This document shows positions 27,541 to 35,867 of a DNA stretch of 64,000 nucleotides, in pieces. A program made the position numbers and the translations under genes. Position 1 is the first letter of the stretch; the number at the start of each line of letters is the position of its first letter. The DNA comes from Spirosoma terrae (GTDB lineage Bacteria; Bacteroidota; Bacteroidia; Cytophagales; Spirosomataceae), in assembly GCF_010435915.1 (NCBI RefSeq), contig NZ_JAAFZH010000007.1, forward strand, positions 62,001 through 126,000. Direction: 5' to 3'. Below the pieces are notes generated by a model that saw only the letters and a list, made by a program, of their open reading frames with translations, searched no databases and was not told the origin of the DNA.

Positions 27541-28173
27541 CTAATGGGAGTTACCATATGGTAACTGGTCGATTTTTTCGGACCGGATGCGACTCAAACT
27601 TTGGGGAGTGATTCCTAAATAAGAAGCCATGTACTTTAACGGAATCCGATCAACATCCTTATGGCGTTCGCAAACATCCAGATACCGTTCCTTGGCCGTT
27701 CGGGACAGCAAATCAACTTGTTGCCTCAATTTGTCCATATAAGCGCGCTCAAGCGATTTCAACGTAACAGCGGGGCCATATGCGTTCGGATTAAATGTTT
27801 CCTGAAAACGTTGATAAGGTATTCTGAACACAGAGCTGGCTTCGAACAGTCGAATCTCCGTGTCTGTTACGGATTGCAGAGTAAACGAAAGATAATCCAT
27901 CACACAATCATTTTCAACGTAAAGATCGGTGCAGATGTATTGTTTTTTTCGCCAAATCAAGGCCCCGCCGATTCCACTGAGCAAGAGGCTGAACTGCTTT
28001 TCCCGTGTTCCGCTAGGCTTCAAGACCGTCTCGGCCGAAAAGTGTTCAACAGTGCCCAGTTTTGAAAAATTCTCCCAAACGACTAAATCCAGTTCAATAA
28101 CTGAATCGAATGCTTTTTTTATTCTTGCTGCAACCATGCTACGTTCGTTCGTATACGTAGTGAAGATAGCCAA
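27541..28173 (-). CDS. Crp/Fnr-type regulator (cyclic-nucleotide-binding fold)
   Basis: Up to 210 residues; ATG at 28137 gives 198. The N-terminal half has the weak cNMP-binding beta roll seen in Bacteroidota (FSLLLSGIGGALIWRKKQYICTDLYVENDCVMDYLSF), and the C-terminal helix region ends IPLKYMASYLGITPQSLSRIRSEK, the recognition helix of the family. The phosphate-binding RA pair is absent, so the ligand may not be cAMP. It is divergent from the cupin gene across a 263-299-base spacer. Confidence 0.87.
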   Translation of the reverse strand: MAIFTTYTNERSMVAARIKKAFDSVIELDLVVWENFSKLGTVEHFSAETVLKPSGTREKQFSLLLSGIGGALIWRKKQYICTDLYVENDCVMDYLSFTLQSVTDTEIRLFEASSVFRIPYQRFQETFNPNAYGPAVTLKSLERAYMDKLRQQVDLLSRTAKERYLDVCERHKDVDRIPLKYMASYLGITPQSLSRIRSEKIDQLPYGNSH

Positions 28174-28436
28174 AAGCTAGCCACTGACCCGTAGCTGTCC
28201 AGCAATTTCCAGAACCGCCAATGGCTTATCATGACGCATATCGGCAAAAGCGCGGTTTTATTAAGCAACGATCATAGCAATACCCAATCGTTGCCTAGCT
28301 ACGTATCGATCCCGTATTATTTACTGGAAAGAATGATTAACCACAACCGACATATCCGACAAGATGTCTGATTCTTACCACCAGATTGGCTGATAAACAG
28401 CCAAATTTTGCATAACTACTTCTCCCAAAAACAGCT
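28138..28436. promoter_or_regulatory. Divergent spacer between the Crp-like and cupin genes
   Basis: Holds no gene. An inverted repeat GCAACGAT (28265-28272) / ATCGTTGC (28287-28294) with a 14-base gap could be an operator for the Crp-like protein or a small hairpin. CTACGT/ACGTAG occurs three times here. Confidence 0.35.
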
Positions 28437-28985
28437 ATGCAACGCAGGCACTTTCTGGCTACTACGTTAGCCGCTACGTCACTAGGCGCAAAAGCCGCCA
28501 TCACCGACGAATCACCGGCAGGACAACCTTTTATCGTTAAAGCCGGGGATGCCCGTTTCGGCGTTCATACGCCGTATCGGGGTACGAACGGAAACGACAT
28601 AAAAATATCGGGCAAAGACACCAACGGCCAACTCGCTGTTTTTGAGTATATTGGCCGAGAGAAAATTGGCCCAACGCTGCATATTCACCATGATCAGGAC
28701 GAGCTGTTTTCCATTATTGAGGGCGAGTATCTGTTTCAGGTCGGCAACGAAAAATTCACGGCCAAAGCAGGCGATACGGTGTTTGCCCCAAGGGGTATTC
28801 CGCACACATGGATTCAGTTGACCGACTATGGCAAACAGGTCTATATGGTGCAGCCAGCGGGTAAAATGGAGGAGTTTTTCCTGAAAATGAACGAATTGAA
28901 AGGGCCACCGACCGAAGAGCTTGCTCAGAAAATACACAAAGAGCACGGCATGACCATTGTTGGCCCACCGTTGGCGTTGAAATAA
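28437..28985 (+). CDS. Exported cupin-domain protein
   Basis: A 182-residue protein. The N-terminus MQRRHFLATTLAATSLGAKA has an Arg pair followed by a hydrophobic stretch, a Tat-like or Sec signal. The cupin core shows HIHHDQDELFSIIEGEYLFQVG and GDTVFAPRGIPHTWIQL, with three to four His and a Glu at the canonical metal positions. Reaction unknown. Four bases after its stop, or 34 with the later start, begins an AraC-type regulator, so they are probably co-transcribed. Confidence 0.87.
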   Translation: MQRRHFLATTLAATSLGAKAAITDESPAGQPFIVKAGDARFGVHTPYRGTNGNDIKISGKDTNGQLAVFEYIGREKIGPTLHIHHDQDELFSIIEGEYLFQVGNEKFTAKAGDTVFAPRGIPHTWIQLTDYGKQVYMVQPAGKMEEFFLKMNELKGPPTEELAQKIHKEHGMTIVGPPLALK

Positions 28986-29019
28986 GTAAGTGAGTACCGG
29001 ACTAAATACGTATGTTACT

Positions 29020-29877
29020 ATGGATGGAATTTTCGACTATCGGCCACCCCACCCATCTCTGCGTGAGTACGTACGCTTGTTCCAGATTGTAGGCTGTGCG
29101 TTTCCGGCTTCCATGTCCGTTTTGCCCGTTAAATCGTACTGGCCCCGCGCCGAAAACTGCCTGACTTTTTTTCCGAGAGATCCCGAAAAAGTAGAATATG
29201 GATTTGACGGCAAACCCATTGAAAGCCCTCGTACACGGGTTTGTGGCCAACATTCAGTGGCGACAAACCGCCATGTTGGCCGCGATTTCATGATTTTTCA
29301 GATTCAGTTTCAACCGGGTGCGCTTTTCCAGCTCACAGGCATACCCGTACACGAGCTGACAAATACCATTGTGGACGCCGAAGCTGTTTTCCCGACTGAA
29401 ATCAGTCGGATCAACGAACGACTCAGCTACACCAAACACTACACGGAGATGATTCCGATTGTCGAGAATTTTCTTCACTATTTAATCAATCGGGCCAAAT
29501 ACAAACACCTTCGGCCTATCGATAAAGTGAGCCGCTATATTCTTCAGCATTCGTCTGCCATCTCCACGAACTGGCCCGGTCTCGATTGGCTGGCCGATCA
29601 GGCCTGTTTGTCACAGCGGCAATTTTATCGGCTGTTCATGGAGCGCGAAGGCGTTAGTCCACGCCTGTACGGACGTATCGCCCGCTTCGAACACGCGATG
29701 AAAGTAAAAAATGCGCATCCTCATCTCGATTGGCTCAGCATTGCCGTTAAACTAGGCTATTACGATTACCAGCATTTGGTACGTGATTTTAAAGAGTTTA
29801 CCCAGCTTACCCCCAACGCCTTTCTGGAAGCCGAAGGAAAAGCACCGGAGCGCGTGTTTGGTGTAGCCGAAACCTGA
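29020..29877 (+). CDS. AraC family regulator with DUF6597-like N-terminal domain, paralogue 1
   Basis: A 285-residue regulator starting at MDGIFDYRPPHPSLREYVR (an upstream GTG at 28990 would add ten residues). The N-terminal domain (LTFFPRDPEKVEYGF, FMIFQIQFQPGALFQLTGIPVHEL) is the DUF6597 type; the C-terminal AraC pair reads LDWLADQACLSQRQFYRLFMEREG and AVKLGYYDYQHLVRDFKEFTQLTP. It is a close relative of the next gene. Probable control of the cupin or of an unlinked target. Confidence 0.88.
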   Translation: MDGIFDYRPPHPSLREYVRLFQIVGCAFPASMSVLPVKSYWPRAENCLTFFPRDPEKVEYGFDGKPIESPRTRVCGQHSVATNRHVGRDFMIFQIQFQPGALFQLTGIPVHELTNTIVDAEAVFPTEISRINERLSYTKHYTEMIPIVENFLHYLINRAKYKHLRPIDKVSRYILQHSSAISTNWPGLDWLADQACLSQRQFYRLFMEREGVSPRLYGRIARFEHAMKVKNAHPHLDWLSIAVKLGYYDYQHLVRDFKEFTQLTPNAFLEAEGKAPERVFGVAET

Positions 29878-29951
29878 GTTACCTCATTAGCAAACTCAAT
29901 AAAGCTGTCAGGACTTTCGTATCTTTAGGCAAACCAGCCGACTGCCTTATC

Positions 29952-30794
29952 GTGGTTTTCTTTCCGCACATACAACCTCACTCGGCGCTACGTCCTTATG
30001 TGCGGCATTACTTACTTCTACACGTACAGCTCAGCAACACGCCTTCCGCTCAGCGTATCAAGCCAATTCCGCCCGACGCCGATCAATCGCTCTTCTTTTA
30101 TCCACGTAGTGTTGCCCAAACCATTGTTAACCGAAACGGAGAAACCCGACCTAATCCGTCGAGTATTTTTGTGGGGCAACAAACGTCGCGGATCAACATA
30201 CTGCATGGAGAAGATCACCTGATTATCCAGGTTTGCTTTCGGCCCGGATTTTTGTATCAACTGCTTGGCGGAATGCCAGCTACTGAATTTCAGGGAAAAG
30301 AAATCGATGCGGAATGCCTGATGGATGCCGGAATAACCGAGTTAAACAATCGGTTGCGCGAAGAGACTGATTATCGGCGAATGATTGACCTTATTGAGTC
30401 ATACCTGCTAAAAAGGATTGATTCATTAGCCCGTAGTTTGCAGCTGGAGCCAATTGACCGAGCGATTCTAGCGATCAAAGAAACGAATCAGTTGCTTTCA
30501 CTTGACTGGATAGCCGATCAGGCCTGCCTGAGTAGTCGCCAACTGGAGCGTAAATTTCAGGAGCGACTCGGCATGGGGCCGAAGTTTTACGCCCGCATTG
30601 CCCGTTTTGATCGGGCTTTCAAACTAAAAGCCAGCAACCCACAACTTGACTGGCTCGACGTAGCATACGCCTGTGGCTACTTCGATTATTCGCATTTAAT
30701 GCGTGATTTCCGGCAGTTTGCCGAGGTTTCGCCCACTATGCTGATAGCACAGGATAACGCTTCGCCCGGAACAGGCAACCGTTATCACGGATAG
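29952..30794 (+). CDS. AraC family regulator with DUF6597-like N-terminal domain, paralogue 2
   Basis: A 280-residue regulator with a GTG start. Its layout copies the previous gene: SALRPYVRHYLLL, then LIIQVCFRPGFLYQLLGGMPATEF, then SLDWIADQACLSSRQLERKFQERLG and YACGYFDYSHLMRDFRQFAEVSP. The shared words DWxADQACLS and FDYxHLxRDF in both genes show a tandem duplication followed by divergence. The gap between the two genes is 74 bases and contains a TATCTTTA stretch (29920-29927) that could be its own -7 element. Confidence 0.88.
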   Translation: MVFFPHIQPHSALRPYVRHYLLLHVQLSNTPSAQRIKPIPPDADQSLFFYPRSVAQTIVNRNGETRPNPSSIFVGQQTSRINILHGEDHLIIQVCFRPGFLYQLLGGMPATEFQGKEIDAECLMDAGITELNNRLREETDYRRMIDLIESYLLKRIDSLARSLQLEPIDRAILAIKETNQLLSLDWIADQACLSSRQLERKFQERLGMGPKFYARIARFDRAFKLKASNPQLDWLDVAYACGYFDYSHLMRDFRQFAEVSPTMLIAQDNASPGTGNRYHG

Positions 30795-30850
30795 AAACGG
30801 CCCAAAAAGAAGATAGATTTATGACGTTATCTATTGGCAGAAAATCGTTT

Positions 30851-31468
30851 TCAGGCAAACGAAGAGCCTTTCTTAGCCAGGTATTGACCAATGTTGAATT
30901 GAATTCCCTCCAGTACGTCAATATCTTTGTGCCAGTCTTTCACCTGCCAGTCGCCCTGCGGGGTAGCCACGGTAACTTTCTTGGCTACAGTCGTAATCCA
31001 TATTACTTTCTCCACGCCAAAATTCAGTAGTTTCTGGGTTTTCTGGAAAATGTAACCATCCGTATCCACGTCAGCCGAATCGGCCGAAATATCGACTTCA
31101 ATCACAATTTTGGGCGGCACTTGCGCGTAAAATTCGTTGATAGCATCGATAGGTAACGTAGCATTATCGAAAATGAGAATATCGCCCGCCAGATTGGTAC
31201 GTTTATCCAGATGCATACCAGCCTCACTCGATAAAATTGTATATTGATTTTCGTCGATCTGTTTGCCCAATAAGATAATAAGATGCGTCACGATCAACGC
31301 CTGTAACGTACTCGACCCTATAATTTCCGAAACCTTTTTTGTACCTGCCAATACCTCCCGGTAGCCTTTATAGTGAATCGGCTTACCATCCATGATTTCG
31401 TAAATGAGGTATTCGGGCACCTTGGTTCTGGGTCTTTTTGCCCGCACTCCAGATTTCGTAGCGATCAT
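30851..31468 (-). CDS. Uma2-family (DUF820) PD-(D/E)xK nuclease-like protein
   Basis: A 205-residue protein with the Uma2 layout: EYLIYEIMDGKPIHYKGYREVLAG, AGDILIFDN, then PPKIVIEVDISADSADVDTD (the Glu-Val-Asp strand of the PD-(D/E)xK core) and QKLLNFGVEKVIWITTVAKKVTV. Uma2 proteins are numerous in cyanobacteria and Bacteroidota; they look like restriction-type endonucleases but their role is not known. A single gene. Confidence 0.88.
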   Translation of the reverse strand: MIATKSGVRAKRPRTKVPEYLIYEIMDGKPIHYKGYREVLAGTKKVSEIIGSSTLQALIVTHLIILLGKQIDENQYTILSSEAGMHLDKRTNLAGDILIFDNATLPIDAINEFYAQVPPKIVIEVDISADSADVDTDGYIFQKTQKLLNFGVEKVIWITTVAKKVTVATPQGDWQVKDWHKDIDVLEGIQFNIGQYLAKKGSSFA

Positions 31469-31676
31469 TTCCGTTCGTTTTCGATACGTTCAAATATAGC
31501 TAAAATCCATCGAAAATCTTTTTTATAAGTCCACCACGTGTGCGCTGAAATAGTTTTTAGCACAGGGGACAACTAAGCCCGGCCGAGGCAAATCCGGTTG
31601 ATGAATGTCGTTTTTTTACATCTACCACGCCGACGCTACAAACTAGTTTTGACGGGTAAACCAATACCCGTTTCTC

Positions 31677-33317
31677 ATGCGATACGTATTGACGGCCTTC
31701 TTTATCCATTTGTTTAGCCTTGGGGGCATTGCGCAGCAACCCGATCTGATTTTGACGAATGGACAAATTTTCACGTCGGATACTAGCCAGTTGTACGTTG
31801 AAGCACTGGCCATAAAGGGCGGACGTATCATAGCCATTGGCAAATCGTCCGACATTGAAAAACTGGCAACCCGACAAACGAAACGACTCGACCTGGGTGG
31901 CATGCTGGTTGTGCCGGGGTTCAACGATGCCCATAATCATTTGCCCGGTGGTCTGAAAGCAACCAAACTCGCCTTGACGGGCATGGACCCGTCCTGGATA
32001 GCGATTCAGGATTCGCTGAAAAAGGCTGTAGAGCGAACGCCCGAAGGACAATGGATTGAGGGAACGCTTGGTATAACGGTCGCTAATTCGCTGGAGGCTA
32101 CCCGGTTCGTGCTCGACAAAATCGCGCCGAAACATCCGGTCCGATTGCTGTCGTGGTGGGGGCATGTCGGGTTATATAACACCTTGGGCCTTCGCGAAAT
32201 GGGCATTGCCGAAAACCAACCCGATCCCAAAGGTGGCTTTTACGAACGAATGCCCGATGGAAAAACTCTCACGGGCAAAGGTTACGAAAAGAATGCTTAC
32301 TGGCCGAATACCAGCTACGCAAAAATGGCCGTCCTGCGCGATGAAAATGCTATGGTGGCCGAATTTAAGGGCATGACGCAGGCGTTACTTAAAGCCGGTA
32401 TCACCAGCTATCAGAATATGTGTACGGGCGCTACAGCCACCGACTACGCCCGAGTCTGGCAAAAAGCCGGGTTGCCGTTTCGGCTCCGCCTGATCCGCTG
32501 GGGCGATATGAACCCCGACGGCAGCCTGAGTATTCCGGCTAAAGATCAACCGAAAACAACGCCCGATTTACCACTCCTGACCGTGAGCGGCACAAAATGG
32601 CTACTCGAAGGTACCCCCCTGGAAGGCGGTGCCGAACAGGTTGACCCCTACCCCAATCGGCCCGGATGGTATGGCCGGATGAATTACACCATACCCGAAA
32701 TTGAGCGAATGTGCCGGGAAGCCGTTGCCCGTAAAGATCAGCTGCATTTTCACATCGGCGGTTCGAAATCGATGGGCAAATTACTCGATCTCATGTCGGC
32801 TATGCCTGTCGATTGGAAAGCACTACGTCCTCGGTTTGAGCATGGCGACGAAATCGACTACCTCCCGGAGTACATCAAAAAAGCACAGGCAATGGGGATC
32901 ATCATTGTACAAAACCCAACGCATTTCGCGCCGATAGACGGTTTTCCGATGGGTCCGCCAGCCACGCACGGCATGGCAATGAAAACCTTACTGAACGATC
33001 ATATTCCGCTGGCGATTGGATCAGATGGGCCATTCAACCCTTACCTGAATATTATGTTTGCCACAACCCATCCACGCCGACCCAGCGAAGCCATCAGCCG
33101 GGAACAGGCGGTTATTGCCTACACCCGCACTGCCGCCTATGCCGAGTTTGCCGAAACGACCAAAGGGACGCTGACGGTGGGCAAAGTGGCCGATCTGGCC
33201 GTATTATCTCAGAATATTTTCAAAGTACCCGTTCCTAAACTACTCCAGACCGAGAGTATACTGACTATGGTGAATGGGGCGGTTGTATATGATGCGGGAT
33301 TATTGAAAGTCAACTAA
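31677..33317 (+). CDS. Secreted amidohydrolase family protein (YtcJ-like)
   Basis: A 546-residue exported hydrolase with a signal peptide (YVLTAFFIHLFSLGGIAQQ). The metal motif DAHNHLPGG near residues 82-90, HIGGSKSMGKLLDL in the centre, and AIGSDGPFNPYLNI near 445 are those of the YtcJ branch of the amidohydrolase superfamily (cytosine deaminase/imidazolonepropionase relatives). Substrate is unknown. It is convergent with the BASS gene; a long perfect inverted repeat separates them. Confidence 0.9.
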   Translation: MRYVLTAFFIHLFSLGGIAQQPDLILTNGQIFTSDTSQLYVEALAIKGGRIIAIGKSSDIEKLATRQTKRLDLGGMLVVPGFNDAHNHLPGGLKATKLALTGMDPSWIAIQDSLKKAVERTPEGQWIEGTLGITVANSLEATRFVLDKIAPKHPVRLLSWWGHVGLYNTLGLREMGIAENQPDPKGGFYERMPDGKTLTGKGYEKNAYWPNTSYAKMAVLRDENAMVAEFKGMTQALLKAGITSYQNMCTGATATDYARVWQKAGLPFRLRLIRWGDMNPDGSLSIPAKDQPKTTPDLPLLTVSGTKWLLEGTPLEGGAEQVDPYPNRPGWYGRMNYTIPEIERMCREAVARKDQLHFHIGGSKSMGKLLDLMSAMPVDWKALRPRFEHGDEIDYLPEYIKKAQAMGIIIVQNPTHFAPIDGFPMGPPATHGMAMKTLLNDHIPLAIGSDGPFNPYLNIMFATTHPRRPSEAISREQAVIAYTRTAAYAEFAETTKGTLTVGKVADLAVLSQNIFKVPVPKLLQTESILTMVNGAVVYDAGLLKVN

Positions 33318-33444
33318 TTCGAGTTTGTTCGTTATGTATGGCCCCCCGAGACAGCGGCCAACCATCCTAAACTGGTACGCCAGCCCTGCCCTCCCTTAGG
33401 CCTAATATTATGGATGGTAAATTGGGTTTGCTTTTACGCTGTTA

Positions 33445-33536
33445 ACCACCCCCAACCCCCTCCTAAAACAGGAGGGGGCTAAAAAAACTCTATCGTCTGA
33501 AGCCCCCTCCTGTTTTAGGAGGGGGTTGGGGGTGGT
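33445..33536. repeat. Perfect 36-base inverted repeat between convergent genes
   Basis: Positions 33445-33480 and 33501-33536 are perfect reverse complements around a 20-base centre. Each arm also folds by itself: CCCCCTCCT and AGGAGGGGG around AAAAC. The placement between convergent stops suits a two-way terminator, but the GC-rich repeat is also of a kind often seen scattered through genomes. The rest of the spacer 33318-33628 holds no gene. Confidence 0.9.
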
Positions 33537-33628
33537 AAGCTCAAAACCCTACAAGATTAAATGGCCTCGAATGAAAAGATTTAGGACGGTCGGCCGTTGT
33601 GGGCCAGTAACGTAACCAACTAGTCACC

Positions 33629-34972
33629 TTAAACAGACCTACTTTCTGGCTTTATCGTCGAAGATTCCGGTAAATAATCTACCCCCTCCACCTCGGGTTC
33701 ACTCGTTGGTTGAGCTGGTCGTTTCCGAAACCAGTTGGCTAAGGCAGAACCCGTTACGTTCTGCAACGGACCAAAAATAGCGGAGGCCAGTCCAACCGTA
33801 GCTACTTTACCCATTTGCAAAGCGAGACCGGTTGCTACACCACCGTTTTGCATGCCAACTTCGAAGGCAATGGTTCGGCGGTCGCGCTCGGGTAAACCAA
33901 ACAACAGGGCGGTGAAATAGCCAACACTAAGGCCAATCAGATTGTGCAGTAGACACGTAACAATCAGCAAACCACCTACCGCCAGCAGGTTATCGCGCCC
34001 CGATGCGGTAATGATAACCGTATTAATGACGATACCAAGCATAGCCACAAACGAAAGTAAATTATCCAGCGACGAGCGACTGACATTCCGGTTTTTCAGA
34101 ACAATAGCAACGATCATCGGTAAGCCATAAAACCAGAAAAACGAACGTAGCACAGCGGCTAGAAAATCCAATGTATTCAGTTTCATGACGAGCATCATCA
34201 CTACGTTCGTCAGGAGAATTACAGCCGCAAAACTCACCAGTTGGATAGCCCGGTCGCGGGGCGCTACGTTGCCGAAATAGAACAGATTGAAGATAAACCC
34301 CGCCACAATCGGAATGATAATCATGTTGGTAATATCCACCATCATGTGGGCTATATCGACCGCTACGTATTGCCCGGCCAGCCACTTCATCAGAAAGGGC
34401 GTCACAAACGGCGACAGGATGGTGGAACAGGCGCCAATTGTAACAGCCAACGCCAGATTAGCCCCTGACAAATAAGACATTACGTTAGACGCCATCGCAC
34501 TTGACACGCAACCAATCAGGATGACGCCACCAGCAATTTCGGGCGGAAAATCAAACAGGTGCGACAGACAAAAGCCAACCAGCGGCATAACGATAAAATG
34601 ACAGCCGATACCGATAAATACGCCTTTGGGCATTCGGACGACGCCCTTAAAATCATCGAAACTCATATGAGCGCCCATGCCAAACATGGTCAATTGCACG
34701 AAGGGCACAATCAGCCGTTTAAGCTGAAAATCGCCAACGGTGAAAAAATACTGAGGATACAACATCGCTACGCTTACCGCAGTCAGAATCCAGATCGTAT
34801 ACGAGAATCCTTTCAGTGCCGCAAACCCACGAAAAGCAAGGGCCATCCCAACCAGCCCAGCCAGTAGTAACGGTCCGGCAATGGCCTCATAACCAGCCAG
34901 CCCAAACAAGCCAGCTCCGGCCAATACTAGAACCGATACAATCAGTAGTAAACGCGCAAAACGATGAGTCAT
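33629..34972 (-). CDS. Bile acid:sodium symporter (BASS) family transporter
   Basis: A 447-residue polytopic protein. Around ten transmembrane segments carry the BASS signatures: PFVQLTMFGMGAHMSFDDFKGVV, GCVSSAMASNVMSYLSGANLALAVTIGACSTILSPFVTP and FEVGMQNGGVATGLAL. The family couples uptake of organic anions (bile acids, pyruvate, pantoate or keto acids) to Na+. The first 50 residues form an extra hydrophobic hairpin and the C-terminal 30 are a charged tail. It is the last gene of the susCD locus, 28 bases after the isomerase. Confidence 0.9.
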   Translation of the reverse strand: MTHRFARLLLIVSVLVLAGAGLFGLAGYEAIAGPLLLAGLVGMALAFRGFAALKGFSYTIWILTAVSVAMLYPQYFFTVGDFQLKRLIVPFVQLTMFGMGAHMSFDDFKGVVRMPKGVFIGIGCHFIVMPLVGFCLSHLFDFPPEIAGGVILIGCVSSAMASNVMSYLSGANLALAVTIGACSTILSPFVTPFLMKWLAGQYVAVDIAHMMVDITNMIIIPIVAGFIFNLFYFGNVAPRDRAIQLVSFAAVILLTNVVMMLVMKLNTLDFLAAVLRSFFWFYGLPMIVAIVLKNRNVSRSSLDNLLSFVAMLGIVINTVIITASGRDNLLAVGGLLIVTCLLHNLIGLSVGYFTALLFGLPERDRRTIAFEVGMQNGGVATGLALQMGKVATVGLASAIFGPLQNVTGSALANWFRKRPAQPTSEPEVEGVDYLPESSTIKPESRSV

Positions 34973-35000
34973 GAGTTTCTTTAGTCAGTGTCGTAGCTAA

Positions 35001-35720
35001 TTAATGCGCTATCAGTGCCGCTGGGTATTCATGGCACAAAAAGCAGGTGCGGGGCTCGTCTTCTTCTATTTCGGGGAAACGAACGCCGTAATCGACCAGA
35101 AAAACGTTGTCGTTATGGTCGTCGCACACGCTCGAAATTTCGGCGCTGAGCGTGTATCCTACCCCATCGACCTGCCAGCCAGTGCCTTCTTCGCCCCAGA
35201 ACTGGTGAATGGTACGTGGATGAATGGTCAGGCTTTCACCCGGCCGCAGACGCACAATGTCGCCGGGTCCTAACCGCCGGGTACAGCCATCGACTTGCGT
35301 CGTGAAAGTTTCGTGCGAGGGCTGGCCTTCGGCATCGGCTTTAGTGAGCTGAACCAGTACGTTGCCGCCCGCCCGACAGATGATATCCTCTCGCTTCGAC
35401 AGATGAAAATGCGCCGGAGCCCGCTGGTTTTCAGGGTCGATTAGCCACTTTTCAGCGTACTGTTTGGGATAGCCCGCTACGTTCATCCGCCCGTTTCGAA
35501 CAGTAAAAAGCGTTCGGCCAATGTTATAAAAGTCCTTACTCCCAAAATCCGTTACGTCCCAACCGAGCATGCAATCCCGGATTTCGGTGTATTCCGGGCC
35601 AGCTTCCCGCCATTGGTCAACCGTCCAATAGGCAAACGGCGGCAGATGAACGCCAAAGTGATCAATAACTTTCTTCGCCGTTTCGACGCTGGCGTTTATC
35701 ATGGAGCGCTTTAAATTCAT
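35001..35720 (-). CDS. Cupin-type sugar isomerase (D-lyxose/D-mannose ketol-isomerase type)
   Basis: A 239-residue protein. It shows the metal site of the cupin D-lyxose isomerases: H104-F-H106, E111 and H172 (in TIHPRTIHQFWG), embedded in PAHFHLSKREDIICRAGGNVL. Relatives such as the E. coli EcSI enzyme interconvert D-lyxose/D-xylulose and D-mannose/D-fructose. Start at 35720; an ORF extension to 35789 would run through the copy C repeat and was rejected. The gene sits between the BNR hydrolase and the BASS transporter, which suggests a role in processing the imported sugar. Confidence 0.85.
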   Translation of the reverse strand: MNLKRSMINASVETAKKVIDHFGVHLPPFAYWTVDQWREAGPEYTEIRDCMLGWDVTDFGSKDFYNIGRTLFTVRNGRMNVAGYPKQYAEKWLIDPENQRAPAHFHLSKREDIICRAGGNVLVQLTKADAEGQPSHETFTTQVDGCTRRLGPGDIVRLRPGESLTIHPRTIHQFWGEEGTGWQVDGVGYTLSAEISSVCDDHNDNVFLVDYGVRFPEIEEDEPRTCFLCHEYPAALIAH

Positions 35721-35740
35721 GAAATTATGTGTTTTTGATT

Positions 35741-35866
35741 TTTTTGACAGGATTAACAGGATTGACATGATGTTTCTAATTAGGAGCAAATCATAGTTTC
35801 ATTGGAGTGGGAGTATTTTTTGCTCAGAATAAATCCTGTTAATCATGTCAATCCTGTCAGAAAAAA
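35741..35866. repeat. Hairpin repeat built from AATCCTGTC-like units, copy C
   Basis: Three 9-base units on the left (35746-35754, 35755-35763, 35764-35772) face three on the right (35832-35840, 35841-35849, 35850-35858) in opposite orientation; the outermost units (GACAGGATT / AATCCTGTC) pair perfectly and are followed by T and A runs. It fills the spacer between the isomerase and BNR hydrolase genes. Confidence 0.8.
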
Positions 35867-35867
35867 A

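Noticed and set aside
31557..32165. A 202-residue minus-strand frame
   Set aside because: It is antisense to the amidohydrolase gene, which has clear family motifs.
35721..35789. A 23-residue extension of the sugar isomerase
   Set aside because: It is encoded by the repeat copy C and resembles no relative.
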